Below are positions 45,385 through 55,023 of a stretch of 64,000 nucleotides of DNA, piece after piece. Positions within the stretch are counted from its first letter, which is position 1, and each line of letters starts with the position of its first letter. A program made the position numbers and the translations under genes. The stretch lies in contig NW_005178593.1 of NCBI RefSeq assembly GCF_000350225.1, positions 103,335-167,334 of the forward strand, read 5' to 3'. Origin of the DNA: Chondrus crispus. Lineage: Eukaryota > Rhodophyta > Florideophyceae > Gigartinales > Gigartinaceae. A model generated the notes under the pieces. It was given only the letters and a program-made list of their open reading frames with translations. It searched no databases and was not told the origin of the DNA.

Positions 45385-46640
45385 ATGGGTGCTGGGCTGA
45401 AATGGAGCAATGAAGAGAACATCTGCGCCTGTAAAGCCTACATCGCATCATCTGAAGACTCCAAGCGTGGCATAAGCCAGAAAATGACAAAGCTGGAAGC
45501 CCGTGTACTCAAGGAGTATGAAGGTCTCATTACTGAGATGGAGGCGAAAGGATGGAGTGGATCGGGAACGAGGCGTACATCAGAGGCTGTAGTGCAGAGG
45601 TACAAAGATATCAAAAAGAAGTGTTTATGTTTCGAGCAACATGTGCAGTTAATTTATTCTGTCAACCCGACGGGAAATCCAAGCGACAATGACATTATTC
45701 GTGCCGCAACCGCAATCGAGAACAAGATACTTGAGGTGGGAATGAAGGGATGAAGGGATATGTATCGGTTTTTGGGGACGACCCGGCCAATCCCGGTAAA
45801 TCGTTTAAGTTCTTGAATTGCTATTTGTGGTTGAGGAAAACGCCGTTTTGGGAGGAGACGCTCCACGCTATTGCTGCTGCAAAGGATGCCATGAAGGCAT
45901 CTGAAATGAAGATACCTGACTTCAAAGGTAGCGCAAATAGTCGAACTGTGTACATTGATGTGGATGAAGAACAAGAAGTCAAACTTGACGTCAATGTGAA
46001 TGGATTTCAAGGGCCAGTATGTTTGGATGAGAAGAAGCCAATGAGTGGGATAAATAGTTCGGGTCATAAGCAACGACCGGTCGGTGCAAAGAAAGTTATA
46101 GCAACTGCAAAGACTAACGTCGCTTTGAATAAGGGTGCGGACGGATTAGAGAAAATTGCACATGAAAGCAAAAAGCTAAATGACATCTCGGAGAGGTTGC
46201 TTGAAGTTGAAGAGAGAAACTACAGCATAGATCTGTTTCAAATGCGGGGGACAGATCCAAACCTCTTCAATCAATTTCGCTCACTTGAACAACAGAAATT
46301 CCTCGCCGAGCTGGCCGGGGTGAAGGGGGTCAAGCCATCAATTAAAGGCCGTAATATGAACACGGTGACTGTTGACTTGCAAGTTGAGAGCGATTCACCA
46401 GGACAGGCCCCGTTTAAAAAACGATGTGTGCCCCACGCCGAAGGTGAACAGACCCATGCAACTCGAGCGGACAAAGTGCGGAGCGACGCTCGCGTGACAG
46501 CTGCGATAGGGAGGGCCCCAGATGTTCTCATTAGCGCCACATCGTCTGAATCCTGCGGCGGGCACGATGAAAACTCTTCAGGTAATACGTCAAATCAAAA
46601 CCCTTCAAAGAAGATATCCGTGATGGAACTTATTGAGTGA
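45385..46640 (+). pseudogene. Harbinger-2 Myb/SANT-like protein, frameshifted by an 8-bp duplication
   Basis: Begins MGAGLKWSNEENICACKAYI, a trihelix/Myb-like start. The family pattern follows: W-x-E, RTSEAVVQRYKDIKKKC, SDNDIIRAATAI, then VSVFGDDPANPGKSFKFLNCYLWLR-type F...CW block. The frame breaks at 45750, where ATGAAGGG occurs twice in tandem; with one copy the frame is continuous. The C-terminal half (LEEVEERNYSIDLFQ-like helices, then basic and Ser-rich) ends at 46640. In PIF/Harbinger elements this protein helps bring transposase to DNA and the nucleus. Confidence 0.8.
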
Positions 46641-47767
46641 TAACATCTTGTCGGGTGTCTGCCTTGGCCACAATCCTGACTATCAAAATAAATATCATGG
46701 GTCCCGCACGAGCTCGCAATATCCTTTCCTTGTACCATCTACCAATTTGTATTTGGCCATTTGTATTGAAACGTAAGAGGCTGGGGTTCCGCGAGCGCAG
46801 CTTGGAGATGAGGTGTGGAAACAGCGATAGGCGGGCCGGGTCGTTCCGACGCGTCTTGGTCGTCGGAGGCGGCAGCCGCAGCCGTGATGTAGCCAGAAAC
46901 GTTGGCCATAGCCTGAGAAATTCGGACTTGTGGCTGGCGCGTCGAGTGGGATGAAGGTATTAACGGGGAGCGTTCTGCGGAAGTCGCACGTGTGAGGGTA
47001 GAAAACAAAGAGCGGGTAGCGTCAACGCGCTGGTCCGCGGTGGTGCCGGGAGACGCAGTAGCATAGGATGGATAGCCGAAGCGGTACCTTCGAGCGATAG
47101 GTCGGCAGCGATGACGCGGGAATCGCACATGAGCATGCCAGAGGAGAGGCGGAAGACCTAATTGTAGAGCAGAGAGGGGTCCGTGCGCTCGAATTGCCAA
47201 GGGGCAACGGTGTCCAGGCGCACACGGATGGAGCCGCCTATCGCGGAAAGGAGCTGGGTAAAGTTGCAGGTGGGCAAGGAATCGCAAGAGTCGAAGAAAA
47301 ATTGACTCGACAAGTTGGATAAGTCGCGGGAACGCATGCCAACTCGGCGCGACGAGAGGAGAAATGGAGCGTCCTGGACGGGCATGTGAGAGAAGTCATA
47401 AAGGGGCAGCGGCGTGAGGTGGTTTGGGTATGGGGCGCGCGTCAGAGTGCAGTGCAGCTTAATAGGCGGAGGGGGGGAAGGACGGAGGGGATGGTGGAAG
47501 GTGGTGATGGGAGGAGTGTCTGAGGAAGAGCGTAGAAAGAAAAGCAAAGGTTTAGAACATGTATTGTTCGTCAACTACAGTGCACCCTAAACGTATCAAT
47601 TATCATAGAAAAACTACGACCTTTTGTGTAAATGATCAATCAAGGCGTTCACCAACCGAGCTCGTTCAGTTCGGTTTTTTATGTCCGTGTTAACAGTACC
47701 ATAGTTGTTGCTCAGTCTCTCGGATATTTGCGTTTGCGACTCGGGGTTGTGGCATACGGACCCTGCA
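46641..47767. other. Harbinger-2 interior between the two genes
   Basis: 1.1 kb longer than needed for the gene pair. The minus strand has partly open frames (MPVQDAPFLLSSRRVGM, SDSLPTCNFTQLLSAIGG, IRVRLDTVAPWQFER, CDSRVIAADLSLEG) that read like a damaged protein, not noise, but I do not recognise it. Possibly a captured host fragment. Confidence 0.35.
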
Positions 47768-49008
47768 CTATCCCCCTAGAAATTCCATCTCCCTCGCTTT
47801 TTCAAACAGCTCGTAGAGCCTCTCCCGAATTCCCCCGACCCCATCCCCAATATACCCATCCTTACGCTCCTCGACGACCATATTATGAATAATGACACAG
47901 GCCTGTAGAATAATCCCCATATCTTCACTAAACCATAAACGAGACGGCTCCTCGCGGAAACGCTTAAATAATACTCCGAAGACACGTTCTACACTCTTTC
48001 GTACGGCTTCTTGTAGCGCTGCAAACCTCTTCTCTTTCCAATGAGAAGAGTTCACCACAGTGCTGACGAATATTTTCCACTTTGGATATATACCGTCTAC
48101 TAAATAGTAACTCCAAGTGAACACCTCTCCATCAATAACATACTGTATATCAATTGGGGATAACTCCCATTTAGAATATTTGCGAAGTGTGGACTCACAC
48201 TAAGAATATTAAGATCGTTCATCGAGCCCGGAAAGCCGAAACATAAATGCCAAATTCTTAGGTCCATGTCGCAGATCACTTCCATACGTAACGTAGGCTT
48301 CCCTTCTTTCCCCACATTTATGCCATGCAAAGCTTTGGGGCACTGCTCCCAATCCCACCCCGCGCAATCCAAGCACCCGATGCAGCCAGGGAATCCTAGT
48401 TTTTCAAACGAGGAGGCAATCTCGTTAAGTTCTGTGGCGGTGGGCGCGCGCAAATAACGGGGACCAAATTGTTGTACGACCGACCAGCAAAATTGTTTCA
48501 TCGACTGCAGTGTAGTTGTCTCCCCTAGTCTAACATATTCATCTAAACTATCTGCAGGAGAGCTATATGCTAAATACCGTAAGGATGCGACTACGTTCTG
48601 CAAAGGTGAAGCACCAGACTTTCCCGTGCAATCTGGTTTTAGCCCACGGCGCAAGAACTGGTTGTGCATGACAACGTGAGAAAAAATGCGATAAAATAGA
48701 GGGTGCGACATGCGAAAGCGCCGCTCAAACTGTTCCGAGTAGTACACAGGTCCCCTTTGCATAGACCCGTCGGGCCTCAAATCCGCGGCAGGCCAAAAGT
48801 AGTCTAGCATTAGACGCCGATGAGCGGCGCGGAAGTCACGCGCGACGTTCGGGCGACAGCCGGGACGAGAGCCGCCAGCTTGCTGTGCTGTGTCCTGAAG
48901 TTGTAACGCCGCCATAGTTTGCATTTGGTACGACAAGACAGCGGCAAGTTCAAGCTCGTCCGAAGCGTCATCGTGGAGCATGTGGCGTAATGTGCCCTTG
49001 GTGGGCAT
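47768..49008 (-). pseudogene. Harbinger-2 DDE transposase, one frameshift
   Basis: ATG at 49008 (MPTKGTLRHMLHDDAS). Catalytic domain of the plant-transposon-protein/DDE_4 type: FRMSHPLFYRIFSHVV, GASPLQNVVASLRYLAY, FPGCIGCLDCAGWDWEQCP (first D), LCFGFPGSMNDLNIL (second D), FTWSYYLVDGIYPKW and SVERVFGVLFKRFR (E). The frame shifts near 48160 at a C run; a missing C would restore it. All three catalytic residues are kept, so damage appears recent. Confidence 0.88.
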
Positions 49009-49259
49009 AGTCACTGCGAGTAGCAACCAACTGGTTGGTATTGGTGGTTGGTCTTGCGAAGATGGAGAGGGAGTGGGAGGTGAGTGTGGGACCTCACCGT
49101 AAAGTTGTAGTGCTGACCGGTGGGGTGCCCATATGAAAGGAGGTGGTCCATTCTAAATTTGGTTGGACTCTGAAATCCACCGTGATTGAAGCACCAACGC
49201 AATCGTTACACGTTTGGAGAATATGGATTGGACCCCTCCCACCGCTGTGGACGCTCTTA

Positions 49260-49369
49260 GGAGTCATTGCTTCGATAGTTGTTAACATTAACTGGTTCCC
49301 TTGGAAGGGTACACATCGACGACGTCGAATGTAATCTAAAAATGTTCCAGTGTCAAGTCGAACTAGCAT
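49260..49369 (-). pseudogene. hAT transposase N-terminal codons
   Basis: Minus strand reads MLTTIEAMTP directly before the TTA junction and joins in phase to KLKGKRLAELFF at 44955. The frame is open further upstream but the ATG of MLTTIEAM is the likely start. Confidence 0.6.
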
Positions 49370-49499
49370 GAATTATTTAGAATTATTCATGAAAATAAAT
49401 AAGTTATTCTTTTTTCCCCATCCAAAGAATAAGTTATTCTTTAGGAATTATTTAAATTATTTAAATATGAATATATTTTTGATATCCATTGGTGAGGAG

Positions 49500-49560
49500 A
49501 CGCTCACTCGTATTAAAATTCTGTTCAGTGTTCTTCGATTTTACATGCATCACCTGGCTT
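49500..49560 (+). pseudogene. resumed short match to the APH-like gene after the hAT
   Basis: TATTAAAATTCTGTTCAG and GTTCTTCGATTTTACA resemble 52695-52735 of the intact gene (TATAGAATTTCCTTTC, GTTCTCCGAGATTGTTAC). The match fades within 60 bp. Confidence 0.4.
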
Positions 49561-52150
49561 TACGCAACGCTAGTCTACCTACAGCAACGAGACTGATCTA
49601 CTTTGCAGAACGGCCGCCGTTTTTTGTCGATCCAGACCTCAAGTAGAGCAAGTGAAGAAAGGCTGATAGTTTGTTGAGGATTCTGGATTGCGCTCACCCT
49701 TGTAGATCCCAGCTTGAACCGGGACCACGTAGTGGTCATTAGTGGGTCTAACACCACCAACTCCAGCGTCATACGCATCAAGCCCTGCCTTTGCAGTGGC
49801 CGCCATCGCCGGAACATCGCCCGACCGTCGAGGTGTGGAGCACAATAGAGTTGTACTCTTCCTTTTCCTTCTTTTGACTGAGGGAGGAGACGCGACGGCA
49901 CAAGGCCGGACCTCTGAGGGGGAGGGGGGAGGGGGGAGGAGGAGTTACTGTAAAGGGCTGTGCACTCACGCAGGAACTCCTGAAGGATGCTTTTGATGAA
50001 GCTTTGCCGTCGGCTTGGGACCTACTTCCCAAGCCACGGAGGGGCGGACAGATACCTGGATCGTCGCCAAGCACATGTTGTACAATCATTTAAGACGCTA
50101 CGTCCAAGTTTGAACTGAAGTCGCCTCCAGAAAGTATTTGGGGTGGTTGTCAAGGAGTGGCCTCACGTACGTCGCTAGGTTAGTTTAAGGTACGCTGCCT
50201 GAAATCGCTACATCTCCCGCCCATTGTCAAAAAGTGCCATTGAGGAATCCCCAAGAGATCGAAACTGATTTTTTTAGATCTGGGGCGTGAGCCACTGTGC
50301 ATTATATCTATCCTTGTAGTCGAATTTACCTCCGTGCAGGTGTGCATAGCATAGTTGATGTTGGGAAGGGAGGGCTGTCATTGTAGTTTTTTCGTTCCCT
50401 TCAAATGTTTGTGTTCCTTTACCTGCACTGCGCATCCATAAATTGCGACATTATGCACATCTCGATCATATCTCCGGGACGTGGTTGTGCGCGTGATGGA
50501 GTGGCACGAAGCTTTCGTCCTGCGCGATGCGACGCCTGCCTAAAGCGCATGGGCCCGAAGGCCTGAATTCCTTTATTGCGTCATACCAACTCTTCAGCAG
50601 TGCGCGCCATAGCTCATTTTCACCTCGTGGGACTTGCTTCACTTATCTCGGGCACTTTTGTTACTCGAATCGCATGACTCGCTCTCATACGCAGTTGTTT
50701 CTGACAGGAATATCCTTAAATCCCAGGAACGAAGTCACAGGTTAGCTGGCAGCGTCAGGCAGTCCTTGTCTTTAACCAGTGTAAACCGCTGTCATCACTG
50801 AATATCTACCTAGATTTGCAGCTGAAAAAAACTCAGAGTACAAACAATGCAAGCAGCCAACGTGCGCGGACATGAGGGCAAGGCGAACTGTTCACGAATG
50901 GCAACAAAGCGCTTTCTTGATCGCGAGTGATTTCACCCCGCCCGAATGGCGACGAAAATCGATCCATGTGAACAAATATTGCAGATGTACAAATTGAGCA
51001 GAGGTGGTCGGCGCGCACAATGTCGGCGAAATAGACAATCCTGCAGTGCTAAGCAATTGTGTAATTGCCTATGAGCTTTCTGGGACGCTTTACTTAGAAC
51101 GTGTCTTGAAGCTCGAGTGTATGTGTAACAGACAATGCCATGAAACCTACCACCGGATATCGAAGCTGTGGACAGCTGTCCGATCCTTCTTGTCACTAGA
51201 GTTCTGTCGCTTCCTTGAAACGAATGTATAGCAGCATTACAGAGTCCTTGGTAAAGAATGGCATTTATTATAGACTTCATCTTAGTTGGACATCTGGCTG
51301 CTACAGATCTGGAAAATACATCATGATGTACATGGGTTTGCGCTTGCGATTGATTCGTAAGTTCAAATCGCGGCTGAGTTGTCCACATTACCTCCGTCAA
51401 GTCGCGACACGAATCTTTCGAGCCGCACCATGCCTGATGCTTGAAGACTGCGACGCAGGAAGCGATTTTCCCTGCGAAAAACAAAAAATGGTGGACTGGT
51501 CTCTAATGGAATGTGTTTGAAAGAACGTACAGACTGTATCAGAGACAGTTTTGTCGAGCGGAACGGGAGAAGTCTAGATTTTGTACATGTGAACTCTTGA
51601 GCTGCTAATTTGCAGCAGTCTGCGCGATAAACTGACTGATGAAATGACCAGCTGGAAGCGCAACGAGCCACTTCTTGCTCAATGTCGATTTGAGACAATA
51701 TTGGAATATGCCTGCGGGATTTGCCCGGTAAACGCGACTTACGACCCTTCCTATGTTTGCAGCACGCATTTCGCAATTGTACAAGCATCCTGTCTCGGAT
51801 ATTCATGTCGCAGAAGCAAGACAGATACACATGTACAACATCGACATTCGGTCGCATTTCAACTGAAAACGTGCAGTGTATCGGTTGTGCATTGATTAGT
51901 TGTGCGCTGTATCGTCAGCCGCATCATTTCTACTTTACGAAAGTTGCCGAGTGTGAATTGTTTTCAACCTCAGATTGATAACACCGAATCCCAACCTCTT
52001 TTTGTTATGAAGGCCTTTCAAACAGCAACAGGGGCGTCTCTTCAAAACAGTGCTTCTACACTGGGCGCCACTATCCGCCTAGCTCTCAAGCGCAAGCTGG
52101 CAGATAAGGGTAGGCGTTGACAAGGTTTACAAAATGCAGACCCAGTCCAG
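49561..52150. other. 2.6-kb stretch without supportable genes
   Basis: Only short open frames. On the minus strand at about 49640-49800 a frame reads AGLDAYDAGVGGVRP and DHYVVPVQAGIYKGE, which looks protein-like but is not recognised. No transposon ends detected. Confidence 0.35.
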
Positions 52151-52156
52151 CAAAAT

Positions 52157-52193
52157 TAGTGTCTCGGTGACACGTGGCCTCGCATGAGGCCTC
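52157..52193 (+). repeat. single-end remnant of the palindromic MITE
   Basis: TAGTGTCTCGGTGACA followed by TGGCCTCGCATGAGGCC matches the left end of the MITE at 39639-39680. Confidence 0.5.
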
Positions 52194-52477
52194 TTCTTAA
52201 GCTGTGAAAAGAAATTCAAATTTTGCGCAGTCGCGTACCACTGAGCTCTTTTTGACTGAGATCTTTTTGATCCAGGCCTTGCTTCTCACTTTTCACATGG
52301 TAGCAGAGTCCCTTGCCATCTTGTACAGTACGAACATTACCCAAAAGTCTGCGATCGCCTTGTACAAACGCAAACTCTCTCAACGCGCTCGACACAAACG
52401 AGCACAAAAGATTTTATTGGAAAATATCTCAAGCGCGACGGAAAGGGCACGCAAGATTGCTCCCAGGATCGGAACAC

Positions 52478-53872
52478 ATGTTCCGCAGCGAACAGCCTAT
52501 CTACAAGTCGTCCAGGGCACGCTGTGAAAGGGATTCGGTCAATGAGGTGCAACTTCTCACCTTTGATGTGAGCAATCGATACGTTTTGCTTGTGGCAAAC
52601 GGTCCTAATGAATGGAGGCTTCCGGGATTTCTTTCTGACACGGTAGATGTCACCCCGACACATGATGTGTGCAGCGCTGCTAAGACAGTCATTGGTATAG
52701 AATTTCCTTTCATTGTTCTCCGAGATTGTTACTTTGAAGAGTGGTCCGTTGAAACCGATGATCATTCAGACTCGGGAAGCCGCGGTATTATCGTTGTTGG
52801 GTGCCGTGAGAAATCTGAACGAGTGCCTTCTGGATGCAGTTGGGTGGCCATCGCCGATAATCACGGAGCGGGTGTCGTCCATGTCTCGCACTCGGAGAAA
52901 GGAGCGGAGCAAGCTATTCGACGAGAACTAAAACAGGCCGCAGCCAACGTTTCGCCGCCTCGACGGGTGCCTTGGGCCTCTGTCGAATGGCACCATGAAA
53001 CGCTTCGAAAAGTGCGCGAAATATTGCGTGGACACAATTTGCATGTGATAGGGGATCTGGTTCAGATCCGTACGTCATACAGAGGAGCCGTGCTAAAGAT
53101 CAAGACGAATGGGGGTGATTACTACCTAAAATGCAGCCCATCCACGTCGAACGATGCTGGAGTGACGTCAATAATGTCAAGCGTTGCTCCCGATCTTGTC
53201 GCCAAGCCGTTGTTTGCAGACGTGGAAAGTCGTCAAATGATCCTTGCCGACCACGGTGACGAGACTGGCATGTTTAGATTAGAACTTAAAGGGCGTAAGC
53301 AGGTGGTAAGAGATACGGTGCGTCTACACCGCGCAAGCACGAATGTGTTGCCCGATTTGTTGCAGGCCGGGCTACCATGTTATTCACCGCTGTGGATGCG
53401 TGAGAACTTGACCTCACTTTTTCAGTCTAAGGAGCTTTTGTCTGTGCGGGAAACGGAACCAAGCCAGAAGCTGTCCAACACCAAGGTCAAGCTGCAAGAA
53501 TACCTGACGGAACTTATTAGTTGGGAAATGCCTAATTGTTTGATACACAATGACCAGTTGGAAGGGAACCTAACCAGGAAGAGCACCGATGAGGGTCCAG
53601 GGTTCCGGTTTTTTGACTTTGACAGCTCTTTCGCAAGCCATCCTTTGTTTGATGTGCACTGGTGCAACCGGGAATTGTTGGAGGTCTATGCACAGGAAAT
53701 GGACATAGCTGACATTGATGGATTGTACAGCTTAACCGCGAAAGTCTATGATCTTTCACGGCTCGTGCGAGCATATATATACTTGGACAAAGCTAGGGAA
53801 GCGGAAGACGGTGCTCCCCGAGAAGACGCCCTTCAGTGGCTAGAGAAAAGTGTCCGTTACTTGCTGATGTGA
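52478..53872 (+). CDS. Nudix-like plus APH-fold phosphotransferase, probable host gene
   Basis: Start chosen at ATG 52478, conserved in the pseudogene copy at about 43090; the frame is open further upstream without an ATG. 464 residues. N-terminal part (about 25-110) resembles a Nudix fold (YVLLVANGPNEWRLPGF) but lacks the G-x5-E-x7-REUXEE box, so hydrolase activity is unlikely. The C-terminal part matches small-molecule kinases of the aminoglycoside phosphotransferase fold: LKIKTNGGDYYLKC (Lys loop), RQMILADHGDETG, catalytic loop CLIHNDQLEGN (H-x-D-x4-N) and metal loop FRFFDFDSSF. Bacterial proteins with this same Nudix-APH arrangement are known to me; transfer from bacteria is an inference. 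Substrate unknown. No stop or frameshift, unlike everything around it. Confidence 0.75.
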   Translation: MFRSEQPIYKSSRARCERDSVNEVQLLTFDVSNRYVLLVANGPNEWRLPGFLSDTVDVTPTHDVCSAAKTVIGIEFPFIVLRDCYFEEWSVETDDHSDSGSRGIIVVGCREKSERVPSGCSWVAIADNHGAGVVHVSHSEKGAEQAIRRELKQAAANVSPPRRVPWASVEWHHETLRKVREILRGHNLHVIGDLVQIRTSYRGAVLKIKTNGGDYYLKCSPSTSNDAGVTSIMSSVAPDLVAKPLFADVESRQMILADHGDETGMFRLELKGRKQVVRDTVRLHRASTNVLPDLLQAGLPCYSPLWMRENLTSLFQSKELLSVRETEPSQKLSNTKVKLQEYLTELISWEMPNCLIHNDQLEGNLTRKSTDEGPGFRFFDFDSSFASHPLFDVHWCNRELLEVYAQEMDIADIDGLYSLTAKVYDLSRLVRAYIYLDKAREAEDGAPREDALQWLEKSVRYLLM

Positions 53873-54219
53873 CCGAAGAAGGAAAGGATGACCACATATT
53901 TTTGGGCTGAGTTAACGTGTACGATGTTGTAGTCTGGGACGAGTGGTTCTGCAGTTGGCATCAGCTCTATGCGCTTCATAATGAGTGCAAAGAAAGTGCG
54001 AAAGTTGTGGCGGGAACATCAACGTCAGGACGCTAGTGGAGGCATGAAAGTGTCCGGTTCTCGTTTTGCATGCATCCCCCGGCTTTATGAAACGGTTGTC
54101 CATCTTCTGATAACGAGACATACGCACACTGCACCGCGGTCGCTGGATTCGTAGCAGACAGAGCACAAAGAGGGGCGCGTTCACTGGACACAGGGATAGG
54201 GGCGCAGCGTTGGGATGAG

Positions 54220-54289
54220 TGCGGGCGGAAGACATGTGGTATCTGCATCCTGGGACGAGACCGTGCGGATGTGGGACGTGGATAGATGG
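54220..54289 (+). pseudogene. single WD40 repeat remnant
   Basis: Frame reads GGRHVVSASWDETVRMWDVD, a good WD40 blade with the GH-like start and WD end. A stop follows after a few residues and no second blade is in frame. Rest of 53873-55023 shows nothing else. Confidence 0.6.
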
Positions 54290-55023
54290 ATCAACCTTCG
54301 TTGCGAGTGGGTAGAGGACTGACAAGACATCACGGATCGAATTCTGGGGACGGCAGACATGGGTAATGTTTCTACAGGACAAACATGGTAAGTAACTCCA
54401 CGCAAGAGAAAAGTTGCGCGAAGGCGAGAGGACGGGGTCTGAAGCTGTCCTGGCTCGATTGGAGACTACAGTAAACTCATTGATACGGCACGATCACGCA
54501 GATGTAGTTGCAGTGGTGGCTAATCCGGTTGCTTCCATGACGATAGTGGTCTAAATCGCGAAAAGCCATAGACGCTTGCCACCCCAGGTATTTGTGTTGT
54601 GTTGCAATGGTGCGTCATAGTAGTTGAGGGGGGTGGGGTTCATTTTGATGATGCGAATGCTTGAGAGTCTTGTTTCATGGACGTTGACGTCCATATCTTT
54701 GTATCTATGATCTATCAACCAGCTTCCCGTCACCACACAGTAATCAACTCTTGGAGTGCGAGCGGATCTGACCTGTGAATGTTCTACATTTCCTGCGTTG
54801 CGAAGGCTTGTCCTTTTCCTTAGTGCAGACAGACGACTAAGAAATCCTCACGACTGGGTGCATCCAGAAAATAACACAAGCATGCGGTCGAGAGCCACAA
54901 AGCCGCCATCTTCTAGCTAGACGCCGAGCACCCAGAGCTTTTGTGACGCAATCAACCACGTCTTACACGTGGAAGTTAGCTTTACATAAATGGGCAGCGC
55001 TGTCTCTCAGGTGCGCTCTTGTA

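Larger units (their letters stand above)
44956..49256. mobile_element. Harbinger-2: 4.3-kb PIF/Harbinger transposon
   Basis: Perfect 15-bp inverted ends GAGCGTCCACAGCGG (44956-44970 and complement at 49242-49256) and TTA target duplication (44953-44955, 49257-49259). Two convergent genes as usual for PIF/Harbinger: a Myb/SANT-like protein on plus and a DDE transposase on minus. It splits the hAT coding frame so that removal of the element and one TTA restores codon phase. Confidence 0.93.
43305..49491 (-). mobile_element. hAT transposon interrupted by a Harbinger element
   Basis: Inverted ends CAAAGGGTATCAAAAATATA and (complement) CAATGGATATCAAAAATATA, flanked by 8-bp duplications GTGAGCAG (43297-43304) and GTGAGGAG (49492-49499), one mismatch. 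8-bp duplication and CA start fit the hAT superfamily. AAGTTATTCTTT-like subterminal repeats lie at both ends. Without the inner Harbinger (44956-49256) it is 1.88 kb. Confidence 0.85.

Noticed and set aside
52204..52527. 107-codon frame overlapping the start of the kinase gene
   Set aside because: Different frame from the kinase, no family match. Could be a 5' exon if there is an intron, but no clear splice sites were seen.
53912..54405. Minus-strand frames opposite the WD40 remnant
   Set aside because: The WD40 blade is on plus; the minus frames have no pattern.
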